33,839 bases of DNA, from NCBI RefSeq assembly GCF_003675895.1, contig NZ_ML014796.1:1-33839 (forward strand), given 5' to 3'. Shown here one piece after another: positions 19,219 to 28,942 of this stretch. The notes under the pieces are model-generated. The model searched no databases, was not told the origin of the DNA, and saw only the letters and a list, made by a program, of their open reading frames with translations. The DNA comes from Parashewanella curva. GTDB taxonomy: Bacteria > Pseudomonadota > Gammaproteobacteria > Enterobacterales > Shewanellaceae. Position 1 is the first letter of the stretch. Each line of letters begins with the position of its first letter. The position numbers and the translations under genes were made by a program.

Positions 19219-19357
19219 GGTCAATAAATAACCTAGATGCAAGTTTTTTGCTTGACATTGTATTGATGTGATACTTGTAACACTGTTGCTGAAACATGAT
19301 TTTTACATTTTAAGTGAAAATACACCCTAAAGTGCATATTTATCACCAAAATGCGGG

Positions 19358-19397
19358 ATTGGCATAAGCTCACAGCCTAAGTTTTACTTATGCCAAT
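19358..19397. repeat. 11-bp inverted repeat after prmA
   Basis: ATTGGCATAAG and CTTATGCCAAT are perfect inverted arms separated by 18 bases, starting 10 bases after the prmA stop. No T-run follows on either strand, so it is not a standard terminator. Confidence 0.7.
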
Positions 19398-19407
19398 AAG
19401 TGATAAT

Positions 19408-20289
19408 TTATTTACGAACCCCAGTTAAGCGGCTCCAATCTTCTTTATGGGAAGGCTCATCCATCTCAAACCACTGGCTGTAATGCTCAGCCAGTTCGAT
19501 GGCTTGCTCTTTAAGCAAACCTGAAAGTGCCAGTTTTCCACCTTGTTTGACATGGCTGGCAATTTGCGGTGCCAATTCACGTAAAGGGCCAGCAAGAATG
19601 TTAGCGACTAAAACTTCGGCTTTTAAGTCAGTAGGGGTTTGCTCTGTTAAGTATAGAGACAACTGCTCAGCACAATTGTTGCGTTCTGCATTGGCTTTTG
19701 AGGCTTCAATGGCTTGATAATCGATATCGATGCCAACCACTTGCTTAGCGCCAAGCTTCAGTGCTGCTACAGCGAGAATACCTGAACCACAACCAAAGTC
19801 GATGACCTCTGATTGTGCTAAGTCCAAACCGTCTAGCCATTCTAAGCACAAAGCTGTGGTTGGATGCGTACCTGTGCCAAAGGCTAGACCGGGATCTAGG
19901 ATAACGTTGATGGCGTTAGGATCGGGGATGTCGCGCCAACTTGGGCAAATCCACAGGCGTTTGCCAAATTGGATTGGGTGGAAGTTATCCATCCATTCAC
20001 GCACCCAATCTTTATCTTCGATTTGTTCAATTTTGTAATTCAGTTTGCCGTTAAACTCAGGCATTGCTTGCATTTCAGCCACGATAGGGTTGAGATCCCA
20101 ATCGGCTTCAAATAAGGCAATCACTATGGTGTCGTTCCATAGTGGGGTTTCTCCGAGCTTAGGCTCGAAAATAGGTTGGTCTTGCCCGTCTTCTAGTGTG
20201 ATGGATAGAGAGCCTTGCTCCATTAACCAATCACCGAGCGTTTCGGCGTGTTCTTTGTCGGAATGAAAGCGTAATTGTATCCAAGCCAT
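19408..20289 (-). CDS. prmA: Ribosomal protein L11 methyltransferase
   Basis: A 293-residue enzyme, exactly the E. coli length, that trimethylates ribosomal protein L11 with S-adenosylmethionine. The N-terminal L11-binding domain is about 1-70; the methyltransferase domain has [14 protein letters not shown], the SAM-binding [30 protein letters not shown] and [13 protein letters not shown]. In many gammaproteobacteria prmA heads the prmA-dusB-fis cluster. Here a 251-base gap with its own dusB promoter and an inverted repeat separates it from dusB. Confidence 0.97.
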   Translation of the reverse strand: MAWIQLRFHSDKEHAETLGDWLMEQGSLSITLEDGQDQPIFEPKLGETPLWNDTIVIALFEADWDLNPIVAEMQAMPEFNGKLNYKIEQIEDKDWVREWMDNFHPIQFGKRLWICPSWRDIPDPNAINVILDPGLAFGTGTHPTTALCLEWLDGLDLAQSEVIDFGCGSGILAVAALKLGAKQVVGIDIDYQAIEASKANAERNNCAEQLSLYLTEQTPTDLKAEVLVANILAGPLRELAPQIASHVKQGGKLALSGLLKEQAIELAEHYSQWFEMDEPSHKEDWSRLTGVRK

Positions 20290-20324
20290 AATGATATTCC
20301 GTATATAAAATAGATAGAAAACAA

Positions 20325-20351
20325 AAAGCCAGTCAGATCATGACTGGCTTT
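20325..20351 (-). terminator. rho gene terminator
   Basis: AAAGCCAGTCA, 5-base loop, TGACTGGCTTT: an 11-bp perfect stem 20 bases after the rho stop. Read on the minus strand it is followed by TTGTTTTC, making TTTTTGTTTT with the end of the stem. Confidence 0.88.
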
Positions 20352-20370
20352 ATTGACCGATAAGGGGCGA

Positions 20371-21636
20371 TTAAGACTTCGCGCGTTTCATCGCTTCGAA
20401 GAACTCATCGTTGGTCTTAGTCATAGCCAATTTGTCGATGAGGAATTCCATGGCGCTGACTTCATCCATTGGGTTGAGGATCTTACGTAAGATCCACATT
20501 TTTTGCAGTTCTTCAGCCGTGGTCAGTTTCTCTTCACGACGAGTACCTGAGCGGTTAAAGTCAATCGCTGGGAATACACGTTTTTCAGCGGCTTTACGAG
20601 AAAGGTGCAGTTCTTGGTTACCGGTACCTTTAAATTCTTCGTAAATGACTTCGTCCATCTTAGAACCTGTATCAACCAGCGCGGTTGCGATAATGGTTAA
20701 ACTGCCACCTTGTTCAATGTTACGTGCCGCACCAAAGAAACGCTTAGGACGATGTAGAGCGTGAGCATCAACACCACCGGTAAGAACTTTACCTGATGAT
20801 GGGATCACAGTGTTGTAAGCACGAGCAAGACGAGTAATCGAGTCAAGCAGGATAACTACGTCTTTTTTGTGCTCAACCAAACGCTTGGCTTTTTCGATCA
20901 CCATTTCCGCTACTTGAACGTGACGGCTTGCTGGCTCATCAAAGGTCGAAGCGATGACTTCACCTTTTACAAGACGCTTCATCTCGGTGACTTCTTCAGG
21001 ACGTTCGTCAATCAGCAGTACCATCAACACCACTTCAGGGTTGTTGTAGGTGATCGACTGGGCGATGTTTTGAAGCAGTAAGGTTTTCCCCGCTTTGGGT
21101 GGTGCCACGATCAGGCCACGTTGGCCTTTACCGATTGGTGAACACAAGTCCAAAATACGAGCGGTAATGTCTTCAGTAGAACCGTTACCACGTTCCATGC
21201 GGATACGTTCTTCAGCATGCAGTGGCGTCAAGTTTTCAAACAAGATCTTGTTGCGAGAATTTTCAGGTCTGTCGAAGTTAACTTCGTTGACTTTTAATAG
21301 TGCAAAGTAGCGCTCGCCTTCTTTTGGAGGACGAATTTTACCTGAAAGTGTATCACCCGTACGCATGTTAAAACGGCGGATCTGGCTCGGTGATACATAA
21401 ATATCATCGGGACCTGCAAGGTAAGAACCACCCGCACTACGCAGGAAGCCAAAGCCATCTTGTAAAATTTCTAGAACGCCGCCACCGAAAATGTCTTCAC
21501 CACTTTTGGCGTGGGCTTTTAAGATAGAGAAAATGATGTCTTGCTTGCGGGCGCGCGCCATATTCTCAAGGTTCATGCTCTCAGCCAGTTCAACCAGCTT
21601 CGATATGGGCATTTCTTTAAGTTCTGATAAATTCAT
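20371..21636 (-). CDS. rho: Transcription termination factor Rho
   Basis: A 421-residue hexameric RNA-dependent ATPase (E. coli 419). The N-terminal helix bundle and RNA-binding domain cover about 1-125 ([20 protein letters not shown], then GFGFLRS). The motor domain has Walker [12 protein letters not shown] near 175-185, Walker [13 protein letters not shown], the Q-loop region with [20 protein letters not shown], and the C-terminal [14 protein letters not shown]. It lies downstream of trxA, as in E. coli. The 204-base leader is long, like known Rho autoregulated leaders, but I see no rhoL-type leader ORF in it. Confidence 0.98.
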   Translation of the reverse strand: MNLSELKEMPISKLVELAESMNLENMARARKQDIIFSILKAHAKSGEDIFGGGVLEILQDGFGFLRSAGGSYLAGPDDIYVSPSQIRRFNMRTGDTLSGKIRPPKEGERYFALLKVNEVNFDRPENSRNKILFENLTPLHAEERIRMERGNGSTEDITARILDLCSPIGKGQRGLIVAPPKAGKTLLLQNIAQSITYNNPEVVLMVLLIDERPEEVTEMKRLVKGEVIASTFDEPASRHVQVAEMVIEKAKRLVEHKKDVVILLDSITRLARAYNTVIPSSGKVLTGGVDAHALHRPKRFFGAARNIEQGGSLTIIATALVDTGSKMDEVIYEEFKGTGNQELHLSRKAAEKRVFPAIDFNRSGTRREEKLTTAEELQKMWILRKILNPMDEVSAMEFLIDKLAMTKTNDEFFEAMKRAKS

Positions 21637-21782
21637 GTTGGGGATCTTGTGTTACGCAACAAACGGCTGAATGGTTCTCAGGCGTTGTGGTTAAGGATTA
21701 TGATTTAAGTATAGAAGGTGGATATTTAGAATATTTTATGCCTAATAAATTAGCACTAACTTAATCAGACGTCCAGAAATTT

Positions 21783-21828
21783 AGTCAAACTTAGTGTAAA
21801 TTATTTAGACAGGGCACTAAGTTTGACT
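21783..21828. repeat. 14-bp inverted repeat between trxA and rho
   Basis: AGTCAAACTTAGTG and CACTAAGTTTGACT are perfect inverted arms separated by 18 bases, starting 12 bases after the trxA stop. There is no T-run after it. An imperfect half-copy (GCACTAACTT) occurs 30 bases further on at 21753. Confidence 0.75.
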
Positions 21829-21840
21829 GGTATTTGGGGA

Positions 21841-22167
21841 TTAAAGCTGAGCGTCAATAAACTCTTTAAGTTGAGTTTTTGAGACTGCGCCTACTTTAGT
21901 CGCCACTACTTCACCGTTTTTAAACAGTAGTAATGTAGGGATACCACGAACACCATATTTCGCTGGAGAAGTGTTGTTTTGGTCTACGTTTAATTTAGCT
22001 ACAGTCACTTGACCGTCGTATTCCTCTGCGATGTCATCTAGGATTGGAGCGATCATTTTACAAGGACCACACCACTCAGCCCAAAAATCTACTAGAACAG
22101 GTTTGTCAGAATTTAATACGTCCGCTTCAAAGGCGTCATCGCTTAGGTATACAATTTTTTCGCTCAT
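21841..22167 (-). CDS. trxA: Thioredoxin 1
   Basis: A 108-residue thioredoxin. The redox site [13 protein letters not shown] lies near residues 29-41 and the cis-proline loop is RGIPTLLLF. It reduces protein disulfides in the cytoplasm and is recycled by thioredoxin reductase. ATG 22167 has a strong GGAG site 6 bases upstream. It is the first gene of a trxA-rho pair and diverges from rhlB across 364 bases. A weak promoter-like pair (TTGAAT at 22241-22246, TATACA at 22216-22221 on the minus strand, 19-base spacer) may drive it. Confidence 0.98.
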   Translation of the reverse strand: MSEKIVYLSDDAFEADVLNSDKPVLVDFWAEWCGPCKMIAPILDDIAEEYDGQVTVAKLNVDQNNTSPAKYGVRGIPTLLLFKNGEVVATKVGAVSKTQLKEFIDAQL

Positions 22168-22424
22168 GATTTTCTCCAGTTAGGTTGCCATTTCTGGTTT
22201 GTTAATGGCTTAACCTGTATATTGGGGTTCAATTTGAAAGATTCAAGACTGAGTCGTCTATATATTAATCATACTCGATGCTTGAGTAATAACAAATGAT
22301 ATGGATATTAGCCCACTTATTTTCAAAGTAAAAAGTCTTGTTTTAGCAGAAGCTGAGAAAGTGCCTACTTTTTGTTAAGATAGGGATATTTCCAAATGCT
22401 TTTTATCATGTTAACAAGGTATCA

Positions 22425-22453
22425 TTGTCACAAAGGGCATCGATAGTTATCTA
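22425..22453 (+). promoter_or_regulatory. rhlB promoter
   Basis: TTGTCA (22425-22430), a 17-base spacer and TATCTA (22448-22453) match sigma70 well. Transcription would start near 22460, giving a leader of about 70 bases before the rhlB ATG. The rest of 22168-22424 is AT-rich without other structure I can support. Confidence 0.6.
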
Positions 22454-22531
22454 TATATGACCTGTTAATTGATGGTGATATTACAAATCATCAAATATTT
22501 TGTTGCAACCCAAAACTGGTATGCCGACGCT

Positions 22532-23842
22532 ATGAGCGAAACACATTTATCAAATCAGAGGTTTGCCGATTTACCTCTGCAGCCAAACGTGCTGTCGGCA
22601 TTAAATGAAACAGGATTCGAATACTGTACTCCGATCCAAGCGCTATCGTTACCGGTATTGCTGGAAAGCAAAGACATTGCAGGGCAAGCCCAAACGGGTA
22701 CAGGTAAAACCATGGCGTTTTTGGTGGCGACCTTTAACCACTTATTAGCGACGCCATCTTCAAATACTCGTCAGCTAAATCAACCTCGGGCCATCATTAT
22801 GGCTCCGACTCGTGAATTAGCGATTCAAATTGCGAATGATGCCAAACTACTATCAAAACACACCAAGTTAAAAGTGGGTATTGTATACGGTGGTGAGAGC
22901 TACGAAACTCAAATGAAAGTGCTTGAAAAAGGCGTCGATATTTTGATTGGTACCACTGGGCGCATCATTGATTATGTTCGTCAAGGGGTCGTGAGCTTAA
23001 GTGCTATTCAAGCCGTGGTACTTGATGAAGCGGATCGTATGTTCGATTTAGGGTTTATCAAGGACATTCGCTTTTTATTCCGCCGTATGCCAGATGCAAA
23101 AGATCGCTTAAATATGTTGTACTCGGCGACGCTTTCGATGAAAGTGCAGGAGCTGGCCTATGACCACATGAACGATCCTGTGAAAGTGGAAATTGCGCCA
23201 GAAGAGAAAACCTCGAAAAATATTAAAGAAGAGCTGTTTTATCCATCGGCTGAAGACAAAATTCCATTATTGTTGTCTCTTATTGAAGAAGATTGGCCAG
23301 ATAAAGCTATCGTGTTCGCCAATACCAAGCATGTATGTGAAAAACTGTGGTCGTGGCTTGAAGGCGACGGTCATCGTGTTGGCTTATTAACGGGTGACGT
23401 ACCGCAGAAGAAGCGTTTGCGCATTCTTGATCAGTTCACTAACGGTCAGTTAGATATTTTAGTGGCGACAGACGTTGCGGCTCGTGGTTTGCATATTTCT
23501 GATGTCTCGCATGTCTATAACTATGATTTACCGGATGATTGTGAAGATTACGTGCACCGCATTGGTCGTACCGGTCGTGCGGGCAAAAAAGGTGTCTCAG
23601 CCAGTTTTGCATGTGAAGAATACGCACTGAATCTGCCAACAATTGAAACCTACATTGGTCATTCGATTCCAGTAACGGGTTATGACAGAGAAGCCTTGTT
23701 GGATGATATTCCTAAACCTGCGCCTATCCATCGCCGTCATACGCCAAGATCTCCAAGAGAACGTTCTGGACAACGAAATACGGGAAATCAAAAGCGTAAC
23801 TCTCGTCCAAGCCGTAATCCTAGACACCGTAGAAGCACCTAA
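22532..23842 (+). CDS. rhlB: ATP-dependent RNA helicase RhlB
   Basis: A 436-residue DEAD-box helicase, in E. coli part of the RNA degradosome. The motifs in order are the Q motif [11 protein letters not shown], Walker [31 protein letters not shown], then [11 protein letters not shown] and [11 protein letters not shown]. The last 40 residues are rich in Arg, Pro and Asn ([17 protein letters not shown]), a basic RNA-binding tail. ATG 22532 aligns with the E. coli start; the longer frame to TTG 22469 has no support. The ribosome site at 22532 is poor. The stop codon touches the next gene's ATG. Confidence 0.96.
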   Translation: MSETHLSNQRFADLPLQPNVLSALNETGFEYCTPIQALSLPVLLESKDIAGQAQTGTGKTMAFLVATFNHLLATPSSNTRQLNQPRAIIMAPTRELAIQIANDAKLLSKHTKLKVGIVYGGESYETQMKVLEKGVDILIGTTGRIIDYVRQGVVSLSAIQAVVLDEADRMFDLGFIKDIRFLFRRMPDAKDRLNMLYSATLSMKVQELAYDHMNDPVKVEIAPEEKTSKNIKEELFYPSAEDKIPLLLSLIEEDWPDKAIVFANTKHVCEKLWSWLEGDGHRVGLLTGDVPQKKRLRILDQFTNGQLDILVATDVAARGLHISDVSHVYNYDLPDDCEDYVHRIGRTGRAGKKGVSASFACEEYALNLPTIETYIGHSIPVTGYDREALLDDIPKPAPIHRRHTPRSPRERSGQRNTGNQKRNSRPSRNPRHRRST

Positions 23843-24742
23843 ATGAGTCGACAGATCTGCGCCATCACCTTAGGCTCCAACAGTTTTAATATGTTGGTGG
23901 CTGAGGTGAAATCTGATCATCCCGTAGTGGTGGCTAAATACAAACAAAAAGTGCGTTTGGCTGATGGAATTAATGGTGATGGTCATCTGGAGCAAGACGC
24001 CTTTGAACGTGGTATTGCTTGCCTTAAATATTTTGCTGAGCAAATAAAGCAACACCCACTTTGTGACCAAGATATTAAAATTATCGCCACAGCAACCTTG
24101 AGGCAGGTGACTAATCAGCAAGCGTTTATTGACCAAGCGTTCAAAGTGTTGCCAACCCAAATACAAGTCATTTCTGGTGATGAAGAAGCTGAGTATATCT
24201 ACCAAGGTATGTGGCATACCACACAAGGCGATGACCGCCGATTGGTGATTGATATTGGTGGGGCCAGTACCGAATTTGTGGTTGGAGATACTCACAATAT
24301 TCTATTTAAAGTAAGCAAACCGATAGGGTGTGTTAGCTTACATCATCCATACTTTTCTCACTTCCCTTATCGCAATAGTGATTTTGAAGCCGTTGTGAAG
24401 CAAGTCAATGTGCAGTTGGCGGACTGTTTAGTGCGATTAAAAAATTACGGTTGCCACAAAGCCGTAGGCGCTTCAGGGACAGTGCAAACCTTGATGGAAT
24501 TATTAAAGCACAGAGCTCAGCATCAAAAAATCACTGCCGAATTTCTTGAACAGATCAAAGCTGAAATTCTCAATGAGTCATGCCATAAACTCAGTAATAT
24601 TGCAGGGCTGTCACAAGAAAGAGCGCCAACTTTAGCTGCCGGAGTGGCAATTTTGCTAGCGCTATTTAAATTGCTTGATCTCAATGCCGTTCACCTATCA
24701 GGTGGTGCACTTCGTGAGGGTGTGTTGTACTCAATGATTTAA
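23843..24742 (+). CDS. Short Ppx/GppA-family phosphatase
   Basis: A 299-residue protein with only the Ppx/GppA actin-like domain. Present are the phosphate loop TLGSNSFNMLVAEV (normally DxGSNS), TATLRQVTN, ISGDEEAEYIYQG, the second phosphate loop VIDIGGASTEFVVG and the closing HLSGGALREGVLYSM. Family members hydrolyse exopolyphosphate and the gamma-phosphate of pppGpp. E. coli GppA has 494 residues with a C-terminal HD-like domain that is missing here, and the first Asp of the loop is Thr. The ATG follows the rhlB TAA with no gap, so translation is coupled. Position next to rhlB matches E. coli gppA, but the substrate is uncertain. Confidence 0.88.
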   Translation: MSRQICAITLGSNSFNMLVAEVKSDHPVVVAKYKQKVRLADGINGDGHLEQDAFERGIACLKYFAEQIKQHPLCDQDIKIIATATLRQVTNQQAFIDQAFKVLPTQIQVISGDEEAEYIYQGMWHTTQGDDRRLVIDIGGASTEFVVGDTHNILFKVSKPIGCVSLHHPYFSHFPYRNSDFEAVVKQVNVQLADCLVRLKNYGCHKAVGASGTVQTLMELLKHRAQHQKITAEFLEQIKAEILNESCHKLSNIAGLSQERAPTLAAGVAILLALFKLLDLNAVHLSGGALREGVLYSMI

Positions 24743-24754
24743 TAGTCATTGAGT
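24729..24754. repeat. Stem-loop at the convergent ends of the Ppx/GppA and thioredoxin-fold genes
   Basis: ACTCAATGA, 8-base loop, TCATTGAGT. The loop and arms contain the stop codons of both convergent genes. No T-run follows. Confidence 0.55.
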
Positions 24755-25147
24755 TAGAATCTCGACCAAATCTTTTTCTAACGACTGTTGTGGCTTTTCT
24801 ATAATTCGCCCCAGCTCTTGCTGATCATGATGAAGGATAATGGTAGGGATACGCTCAAATTGATATTGGGCGCTGATGTTCTCTGGATCCGTTTTTTGTT
24901 TATCTACGCCAATATATTCCACAGTTATATTCTTGCCCTTGATGGCATCAATGACTTTAGCCAATCGAGGGATCTCTCGGTGACAGTCTGGGCACCATGT
25001 GCCTATGATCACTGATATGGTAATTTCTTTGTTGAAATGTAAAACTGAGGTTAGACTGTCAACGTCAACCTGATAATCAGCATCGTAATCAGGGTAGTTT
25101 TTAAGGTGCTCCAATAGATCAGGTAAAGCGAGTTGACCTAATAACAT
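24746..25147 (-). CDS. Thioredoxin-fold protein with WCPDC motif
   Basis: A 133-residue cytoplasmic protein. A CxxC redox motif, GTWCPDCHREIPRL, lies near residues 49-62, and the cis-Pro loop is FERIPTIILHHD near 97-108. The first 35 residues are helical (LPDLLEHLKNYPDYDADYQ). There is no signal peptide, so it probably acts in the cytoplasm as a thiol-disulfide or related redox protein; the substrate is unknown. It is separated by 96 bases from the divergent mechanosensitive channel gene. Confidence 0.85.
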   Translation of the reverse strand: MLLGQLALPDLLEHLKNYPDYDADYQVDVDSLTSVLHFNKEITISVIIGTWCPDCHREIPRLAKVIDAIKGKNITVEYIGVDKQKTDPENISAQYQFERIPTIILHHDQQELGRIIEKPQQSLEKDLVEILTQ

Positions 25148-25243
25148 AATATATTCTCTATAAACCTGATTGATGATTAAGACTATTCTTAGCCATGAAT
25201 CTCTAGGGTTGGTTAGGGGTTTATTTAAATTGAGGGATGCGTA

Positions 25244-26512
25244 ATGGAAAAAGATTTTCCCATCGATGTCAATGCTTGGTTACTGCACCATGGTTTTAGT
25301 CAAGGATTAGCAGAAGCTTTAACTGCCATGACCATGCTTATTATCTCCATATTATTGGTATGGTTAGTCTACTTAGTGGTAAAAAGCGTGATTCTACGCT
25401 TTATTCATGCGCTGATTCATCGAACCAAAGTGCAGTGGGATGATTTATTGGTTGAGCATAAAGTGTTTGATAAAGCAGTCATTGTGCTACCGATTTTGGT
25501 GTTATCGGAGCAAATGACGTACATTTTATCTGAGCATCAAAAAATCGCTTCCGGCACCCAACGAGTTCTCAGTGCGTTAGCTGTAGTGTTTATTATTCGA
25601 GCCATATATTCGGCATTGGATGTCGGAGAAACCTTATTTGAACGCTCCTCTGTAAGTCGCCGTATTCCCTCTAAAAGCTTCGTACAGTTAACTAAATTGT
25701 TTTTATTCCTCGTGGGCGCGGTGTTAGCGATAGCGGCCATCATCGATGAATCACCGTTATTCTTCCTGAGCGGTTTAGGTGTTGCCACTGGTTTACTTGC
25801 CATTGTATTTAAGGACACCATTTTGGGTTTTGTTGCCGGCGTTCAGTTAGCAGCGAACAGAATGGTCAGTGTAGGTGACTGGATCCAAATGGATAAGTAC
25901 GGCGCTGACGGTGAAGTGATCGAAGTGTCGCTTACTACGGTTAAAGTACAGAATTGGGATAAAACCTTTTCTATGATCCCAGCCTACGCGTTAGTTTCTG
26001 ATGCCTTTAAAAACTGGCAAGGAATGTCAGAGTCTGGTGGCCGCCGCATCAAACGAGCTGTTTATATTGACTTATCTAGCGTACGATTTTTAAGTGAAGA
26101 AGATAAGAACGAACTGCTGCGGATTAATCATTTAAAAGAGTACATTCCAAGGATAGAATCTGAGCTGGCACAGACCAATGCTCAGGTATTAGATTTTGAA
26201 AAACGTGTGAATGGTCGCCGTTTAACTAATGTCGGTACTTTCAGAGCTTACCTTAAAGCGTATCTAGAGAATCATGAGAAGATCCATAAGGGAATGACAC
26301 TATTGGTTCGCCAATTAGATCCGGGTGCTCAAGGTTTGCCAATTGAAATTTATGTATTTACCAATGACACTAATTGGGGCACATACGAAGATATTCAATC
26401 CGATATTTTTGATCATATTTTTGCTATTCTGCCAGAATTCGATTTGAAAGCATTCCAGTCACCATCAGGTGAAGATGTGCGTCAGACCCATTTAGTTATC
26501 AAGGAATCATAG
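25244..26512 (+). CDS. YbdG-type mechanosensitive channel (MscS superfamily)
   Basis: A 422-residue inner-membrane channel close in length and sequence to E. coli YbdG (415). Helices lie at about 25-50, 82-105 and 140-163. The pore helix and beta domain follow, with ISGLG-like [32 protein letters not shown] and [20 protein letters not shown]. The C-terminal cytoplasmic part has [19 protein letters not shown] and [17 protein letters not shown]. Such channels open under membrane tension in osmotic downshock. ATG 25244 has a GAGGGA site. The stop TAG shares its G with the coaD GTG start. Confidence 0.93.
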   Translation: MEKDFPIDVNAWLLHHGFSQGLAEALTAMTMLIISILLVWLVYLVVKSVILRFIHALIHRTKVQWDDLLVEHKVFDKAVIVLPILVLSEQMTYILSEHQKIASGTQRVLSALAVVFIIRAIYSALDVGETLFERSSVSRRIPSKSFVQLTKLFLFLVGAVLAIAAIIDESPLFFLSGLGVATGLLAIVFKDTILGFVAGVQLAANRMVSVGDWIQMDKYGADGEVIEVSLTTVKVQNWDKTFSMIPAYALVSDAFKNWQGMSESGGRRIKRAVYIDLSSVRFLSEEDKNELLRINHLKEYIPRIESELAQTNAQVLDFEKRVNGRRLTNVGTFRAYLKAYLENHEKIHKGMTLLVRQLDPGAQGLPIEIYVFTNDTNWGTYEDIQSDIFDHIFAILPEFDLKAFQSPSGEDVRQTHLVIKES

Positions 26513-26988
26513 TGAACATTGCTATTTACCCAGGAACTTTTGATCCCATTACCAACGGTCACTTAGATTTGATTGAACGTGGCAGCCAATTATTCGATAA
26601 AGTGATCATTGGTGTGGCGAACAGTTCGTCTAAACAGCCCATGTTTGATCTTGAAGAGCGTGTCGCTTTGGTTAAAAAAGTTACTGAAAAATTTGGTAAC
26701 GTAGAAGTTCAAGGCTTTAGTGGTTTGTTAGTGGATTTTGCTAAAAACAATGGCGCTAATGTTTTATTGCGAGGTGTCAGAACCACGATTGATTTTGAAT
26801 ATGAATTGACGCTTGCCAATATGAACCGAGCCTTAAGTCCTGAACTAGAAAGTGTGTTATTGATGCCAAAATCCGAAAATAGCTTTATTTCATCAACACT
26901 GGTGAAAGATGTGGTCAGGCACGGTGGTGATATTAGCGCCTTTACTCATGTAGAAGTCGTTAATGCTATTGAGAAAAAATTGAAGTAA
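26512..26988 (+). CDS. coaD: Phosphopantetheine adenylyltransferase
   Basis: A 158-residue enzyme (E. coli 159) that makes dephospho-CoA from 4'-phosphopantetheine and ATP, the penultimate step of CoA synthesis. The nucleotidyltransferase motif is [19 protein letters not shown] with His17. Also present are [14 protein letters not shown] and the [15 protein letters not shown] loop. It starts with GTG 26512, overlapping the previous stop by one base, with AAGGAA 5 bases upstream, so it is translated from the channel's transcript. Confidence 0.97.
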   Translation: MNIAIYPGTFDPITNGHLDLIERGSQLFDKVIIGVANSSSKQPMFDLEERVALVKKVTEKFGNVEVQGFSGLLVDFAKNNGANVLLRGVRTTIDFEYELTLANMNRALSPELESVLLMPKSENSFISSTLVKDVVRHGGDISAFTHVEVVNAIEKKLK

Positions 26989-26997
26989 GCCATGTCA

Positions 26998-27038
26998 TAG
27001 CAGAGTACTATCAAATTTATTTTAAGGGTACTCTGCTA
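26998..27038. repeat. 11-bp inverted repeat after coaD
   Basis: TAGCAGAGTAC and GTACTCTGCTA are perfect inverted arms with a 19-base loop, 9 bases after the coaD stop. On the plus strand it is followed by TAAAAAAG rather than T's, so it is a 3'-end stem without a U-tract. Confidence 0.7.
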
Positions 27039-27066
27039 TAAAAAAGATAGAGATTGAGCAATAGTT

Positions 27067-27459
27067 CTATTGCCTACTACTTATGTAATATAGGCTGTTT
27101 CGGCCAGAAAAATACCCTAATGTTATTATGCGACCGTGATTTGTTGTTTGCTTATAAACTTTTGAATCATCCACTGCACCTTTCTCTACTTTATCTGAGG
27201 CACATTCGAGATAGCTTCTCATTTCGTCTTGAGTCATTTTAGAGATGTCATACCTAGATAAAAATTTTACGAATCTTTGCTGGTTTTCCTTGATTTTATT
27301 AATCGTGTATTTATTGTCGCTAGGTGAATACCAGATCACAGGTATTTGACTTTGGGGTCTTCTATAGGTTCTACAGTCATTCTGATCTGTATCATTGCTT
27401 TCTAAATTATCCCAGATAATATATTGCAAAATCGCATTTTGAGACATTTCTATAGTCAT
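27067..27459 (-). CDS. Orphan 130-residue protein
   Basis: I do not recognise this protein. It has no signal peptide or membrane segment. It begins MTIEMSQNAILQYIIWDN and has a charged middle (INKIKENQQRFVKFLSRYD), then MTQDEMRSYLECASDKVEKG. ATG 27459 has an AGGTG site 7 bases upstream; the frame can also start at GTG 27468. It stands alone between coaD and mutM, with 195 bases of non-coding sequence on the mutM side in which I see nothing definite. Codon use is more AT-rich than in its neighbours, as expected of an accessory gene. Confidence 0.6.
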   Translation of the reverse strand: MTIEMSQNAILQYIIWDNLESNDTDQNDCRTYRRPQSQIPVIWYSPSDNKYTINKIKENQQRFVKFLSRYDISKMTQDEMRSYLECASDKVEKGAVDDSKVYKQTTNHGRIITLGYFSGRNSLYYISSRQ

Positions 27460-27654
27460 TATGTGCACCTCTGACAGTGAATTGAATTTAGAAATTGCTT
27501 CCTAGCCATTGGTTTTCAAAAATTTTTTAGCTTTTGCAGTATAAGGGTGTTTCAGGAGAAGATTGGGTTAATTATTAAGTCCGAATTACCATAACTTATA
27601 TCGTTCACACTCATAGTAGGTGACATTGGTGCACAGAAAGTAAGCTCAACGGTA

Positions 27655-28470
27655 TTAAACAGGCTGACAATGATCACAAAAGACGGTTGTCCTTTGGCCT
27701 AATTTAATTTCATGGAGCACAGTGCCACACTCATGACAAGCTTGCCCACCACGACCATACACATGAAGCTTCTGAGCGAAATACCCCGGCTTTCCATCGG
27801 CATTGGTAAAATCTTTTAAGGTAGTACCACCTTGTTTAATGGCATTGGTTAAGATGAGTTTGACTGTTTCAACCAATTTGGGAAGTTTATCGACATCAAC
27901 TCTATTGGCTGGTATTTTGGGATGAATGCCTGCTGTAAATAAGGCTTCGTTAGCGTAAATGTTACCAACACCGACCACGATGTGATTATCCATCAAACAT
28001 AACTTGATGGCTTTTTTCTTTCCTTCAAGCGCTTGTGAAAATTGCTCAACATTAAAATCATCACTTAATGGTTCTGGGCCTAATTTATTCAATAATGGGT
28101 GAGTTTCAATGGGCAGTTCATACCACAACCAGGCGCCAAAGCGGCGAGGGTCGTTAAACCTCAGCACTTTATGATTGCCTAACACCAAATCTACATGATC
28201 ATGTTTTTCTACTGGGGTATTTTCATCTAGTACCCGTAAACTGCCGGACATTCCCAAATGAATGATGGTGATCCCTGCATTGGTTTCCAATAGCAAATAC
28301 TTAGCTCGACGGTGAACGCTGTTGATGGTCTGACCAACAATGTTGTGAGCCACATCTGGTATCGGCCAGCGTAAGCTGTGGTTACGGATAATAAGGTTAG
28401 CAACGTCCTGTTTGATTATATGAGGGCTGATCCCTTGGCGAGTAACTTCAACTTCAGGTAATTCAGGCAT
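27655..28470 (-). CDS. mutM: Formamidopyrimidine-DNA glycosylase
   Basis: A 271-residue base-excision repair enzyme (E. coli 269) that removes 8-oxoguanine and formamidopyrimidines and cuts the abasic site. The catalytic PE (residues 2-3) begins [14 protein letters not shown]. The lysine in [10 protein letters not shown], the [11 protein letters not shown] loop and the helix-two-turn-helix [12 protein letters not shown] are present. The C-terminal zinc finger has CHECG and CDHCQ. It lies 7 bases after the small membrane-anchored protein gene and so is probably co-transcribed with it. Confidence 0.97.
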   Translation of the reverse strand: MPELPEVEVTRQGISPHIIKQDVANLIIRNHSLRWPIPDVAHNIVGQTINSVHRRAKYLLLETNAGITIIHLGMSGSLRVLDENTPVEKHDHVDLVLGNHKVLRFNDPRRFGAWLWYELPIETHPLLNKLGPEPLSDDFNVEQFSQALEGKKKAIKLCLMDNHIVVGVGNIYANEALFTAGIHPKIPANRVDVDKLPKLVETVKLILTNAIKQGGTTLKDFTNADGKPGYFAQKLHVYGRGGQACHECGTVLHEIKLGQRTTVFCDHCQPV

Positions 28471-28477
28471 AGGAATT

Positions 28478-28927
28478 TTATTCTTTGTTTAATTCTGTCG
28501 GTAACAAGTTATTTTGTAAGCTAGGGGGAATTTTATACCAATTGCCCGAGGCTGATTTTAGAAACCCATCTTGGGTATAAAATTGCCAGCTCATTGGCTG
28601 AGGTGATTGCTGGACGGTAATTTCTAGGTGTTTGAACTTATCATCACTCAAGCTAGGCTGAGCAATAGGGCTTATCTTGAGTTGATGCCAAGCTTGTTGC
28701 CATAATTGACACTGCTCAAGCTTAGGTTGGCAGTCCCAATTATTTTTGTTTTTTGTTAAGGTGTAACCATCGACGCTGATTTGTTTTATGGTCGCTTGTT
28801 GATCAAACAAGGGGATAGCATCATCGGGTATGTTTGCTGTTTTGTTGTGCAAAACAGTCAGGGTGCCTATCATCGCAGCACTGGCAAGAATAATAATGTT
28901 ATTCCATTGTTTTCGGGTTAACGCCAT
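28478..28927 (-). CDS. Small membrane-anchored protein upstream of mutM
   Basis: A 149-residue protein of unknown function. Residues 1-10 are basic ([10 protein letters not shown]) and 11-27 form a single transmembrane helix or uncleaved signal. The rest (28-149) would be periplasmic, with two Cys in [16 protein letters not shown] that could form a disulfide and a C-terminal Trp- and Pro-containing part ([14 protein letters not shown]). It precedes mutM by 7 bases in the same operon; that position alone does not imply a repair role. The gene begins just inside the MITE-like element's left side (15 bases away), so its promoter may lie within or beyond the element. Confidence 0.8.
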   Translation of the reverse strand: MALTRKQWNNIIILASAAMIGTLTVLHNKTANIPDDAIPLFDQQATIKQISVDGYTLTKNKNNWDCQPKLEQCQLWQQAWHQLKISPIAQPSLSDDKFKHLEITVQQSPQPMSWQFYTQDGFLKSASGNWYKIPPSLQNNLLPTELNKE

Positions 28928-28942
28928 TACGCTCTCATTCTA

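Noticed and set aside
21637-21782. A rhoL leader ORF before rho
   Set aside because: No ATG-started frame with a ribosome site is present in the leader.
23870-24295. 141-codon minus-strand ORF inside the Ppx/GppA-like gene
   Set aside because: Antisense shadow of a conserved coding sequence.
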